19,672 bases of DNA from Candidatus Altimarinota bacterium (GTDB lineage: Bacteria > Patescibacteriota > Gracilibacteria > Absconditabacterales > Absconditicoccaceae). This document shows, piece by piece, positions 19,089 to 19,672 of this stretch. Position 1 is the first letter of the stretch, and each line of letters opens with the position of its first letter. The notes beneath the pieces were generated by a model. It did no database searches, was not told where the DNA came from, and saw only the letters and a program-made list of their open reading frames with translations. The translations under genes and the position numbers were made by a program. The stretch is from the NCBI GenBank assembly GCA_027013285.1, contig JALUXR010000014.1:1-19672 (forward strand). Reading direction: 5' to 3'.

Positions 19089-19672
19089 TTATCTCCAATT
19101 TGATATAAATCACTCTAATATTATATTTCAACTAATAGCTCAGTATTGATATTTTACAATTGAACTAATTTTGTAAATATTTTTTGTCATAACTCATTCT
19201 CAAGATAAATATGCTCAAGTAAAACTAACATATCTTGCAAAAGGTGTTTTTTCTCAAGTTAAATAATTATAATAAAATCAACTATAAATAGTTTCTCAAA
19301 CTGAATTTAAAAAATCTCAAGTTTTCAAATATAATCTTGTATTCAAAAAATTAGGATTTGAAATTTCTTCCATTCTATTTTTGTATCAAGTTAGTTCAGT
19401 CCAAACTAAATATGATTTTCAAGGTCAAAAATATTGTTTTGTTGTGTCTTCTCAAGTTAAATAATTCCATTCTTGAAATTTAATATTATTTGAATCTCTC
19501 AAATTATAAACAACTTCCATACCTTGTTTTGCAAGTAAAGTTGCTTGAGTGCTTAGGTAAACTTTTTTTGATAATAAAATATTTTTATTTAAAATAATCA
19601 ATAAAACTAAAATTCATGCACCAAAAATAATTATTGCAATAATAGTTTCTATAATAGTAAATCATTTTTTTA
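19089..19672 (-). CDS. type IV prepilin-like protein (N-terminus cut by window edge)
   Basis: At least 193 codons are visible; only the first few are lost beyond the window. The preserved start KKGFTIIETIIAIIIFG has the prepilin cleavage site (Gly written TGA, then Phe) and Glu at mature position 5, followed by the hydrophobic helix. The remainder includes a STQATLLAKQGMEVVYNLRDSNN segment, similar to the A-x-x-A-x-x-G-x-E pattern common in PilV- and PilW-like minor pilins, and then an aromatic- and Asn-rich domain. It is the first of three pilin-like genes in tandem. Whether a pilus machine (PilB, PilC, PilM-Q) lies just outside the window cannot be seen. Confidence 0.85.

Noticed and set aside
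1..19672. UGA as tryptophan (code 4) or as selenocysteine
   Set aside because: TGA positions align with invariant glycines in P-loops and Toprim motifs, TGG is used for Trp, and no SECIS-like pattern is needed to explain so many codons.

Overview
The window is a gene-dense, strongly AT-rich bacterial chromosome segment from an organism that reads UGA as glycine (genetic code 25). With the standard code almost every gene breaks into short pieces at in-frame TGA. With TGA as Gly, complete families appear, and the TGA codons sit at invariant glycines: the IF-2 P-loop and DTPGH motif, the GyrB Toprim motif, the thioredoxin reductase NAD(P) site and a dUTPase motif. TGG remains tryptophan and TAA is the stop of 21 of 22 visible genes. 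UGA=Gly is known from the candidate phyla Absconditabacteria (SR1) and Gracilibacteria (BD1-5), so the source is very likely one of these; I cannot decide which. No clear Shine-Dalgarno sequence precedes the starts.

Layout. 1-589 (-): thioredoxin reductase, cut by the window edge. 716-2155 (+): murC, carrying an in-frame palindrome-like heptamer repeat insertion. 6181-2167 (-): gyrB, an ORF broken by TAG, a small hypothetical gene, a SpoU RNA methyltransferase, a YtxH-like protein and an FtsQ-like division protein. 6306-7237 (+): tRNA-Leu(UAA), ribosomal protein L27 and a membrane protein with two zinc ribbons, closed by a terminator. 7965-7267 (-): queH. 8055-11242 (+): tatD, pepF and dut, followed by a terminator shared with the opposing unit. 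19672-11371 (-): three type IV pilin-like proteins, then infB, a coiled-coil protein, secG, atpG, an unknown membrane protein and ftsW.

Most genes are core functions: cell wall and division (murC, ftsQ-like, ftsW), DNA supercoiling (gyrB), translation (infB, rpmA, tRNA-Leu, queH, spoU), secretion (secG), energy (atpG) and redox or nucleotide upkeep (trxB, dut). The pilin-like cluster is the most lifestyle-related part, since hosts or prey are contacted through type IV pili in several related small-genome lineages. I saw no insertion sequences, phage genes, CRISPR arrays or rRNA, and no gene-free stretch over 300 bases.

The points most worth following are the recoded UGA and its uneven use between genes, the repeat inserted into murC, the TAG-interrupted ORF after gyrB, the matching terminator stems and the 24-bp duplication inside dut.
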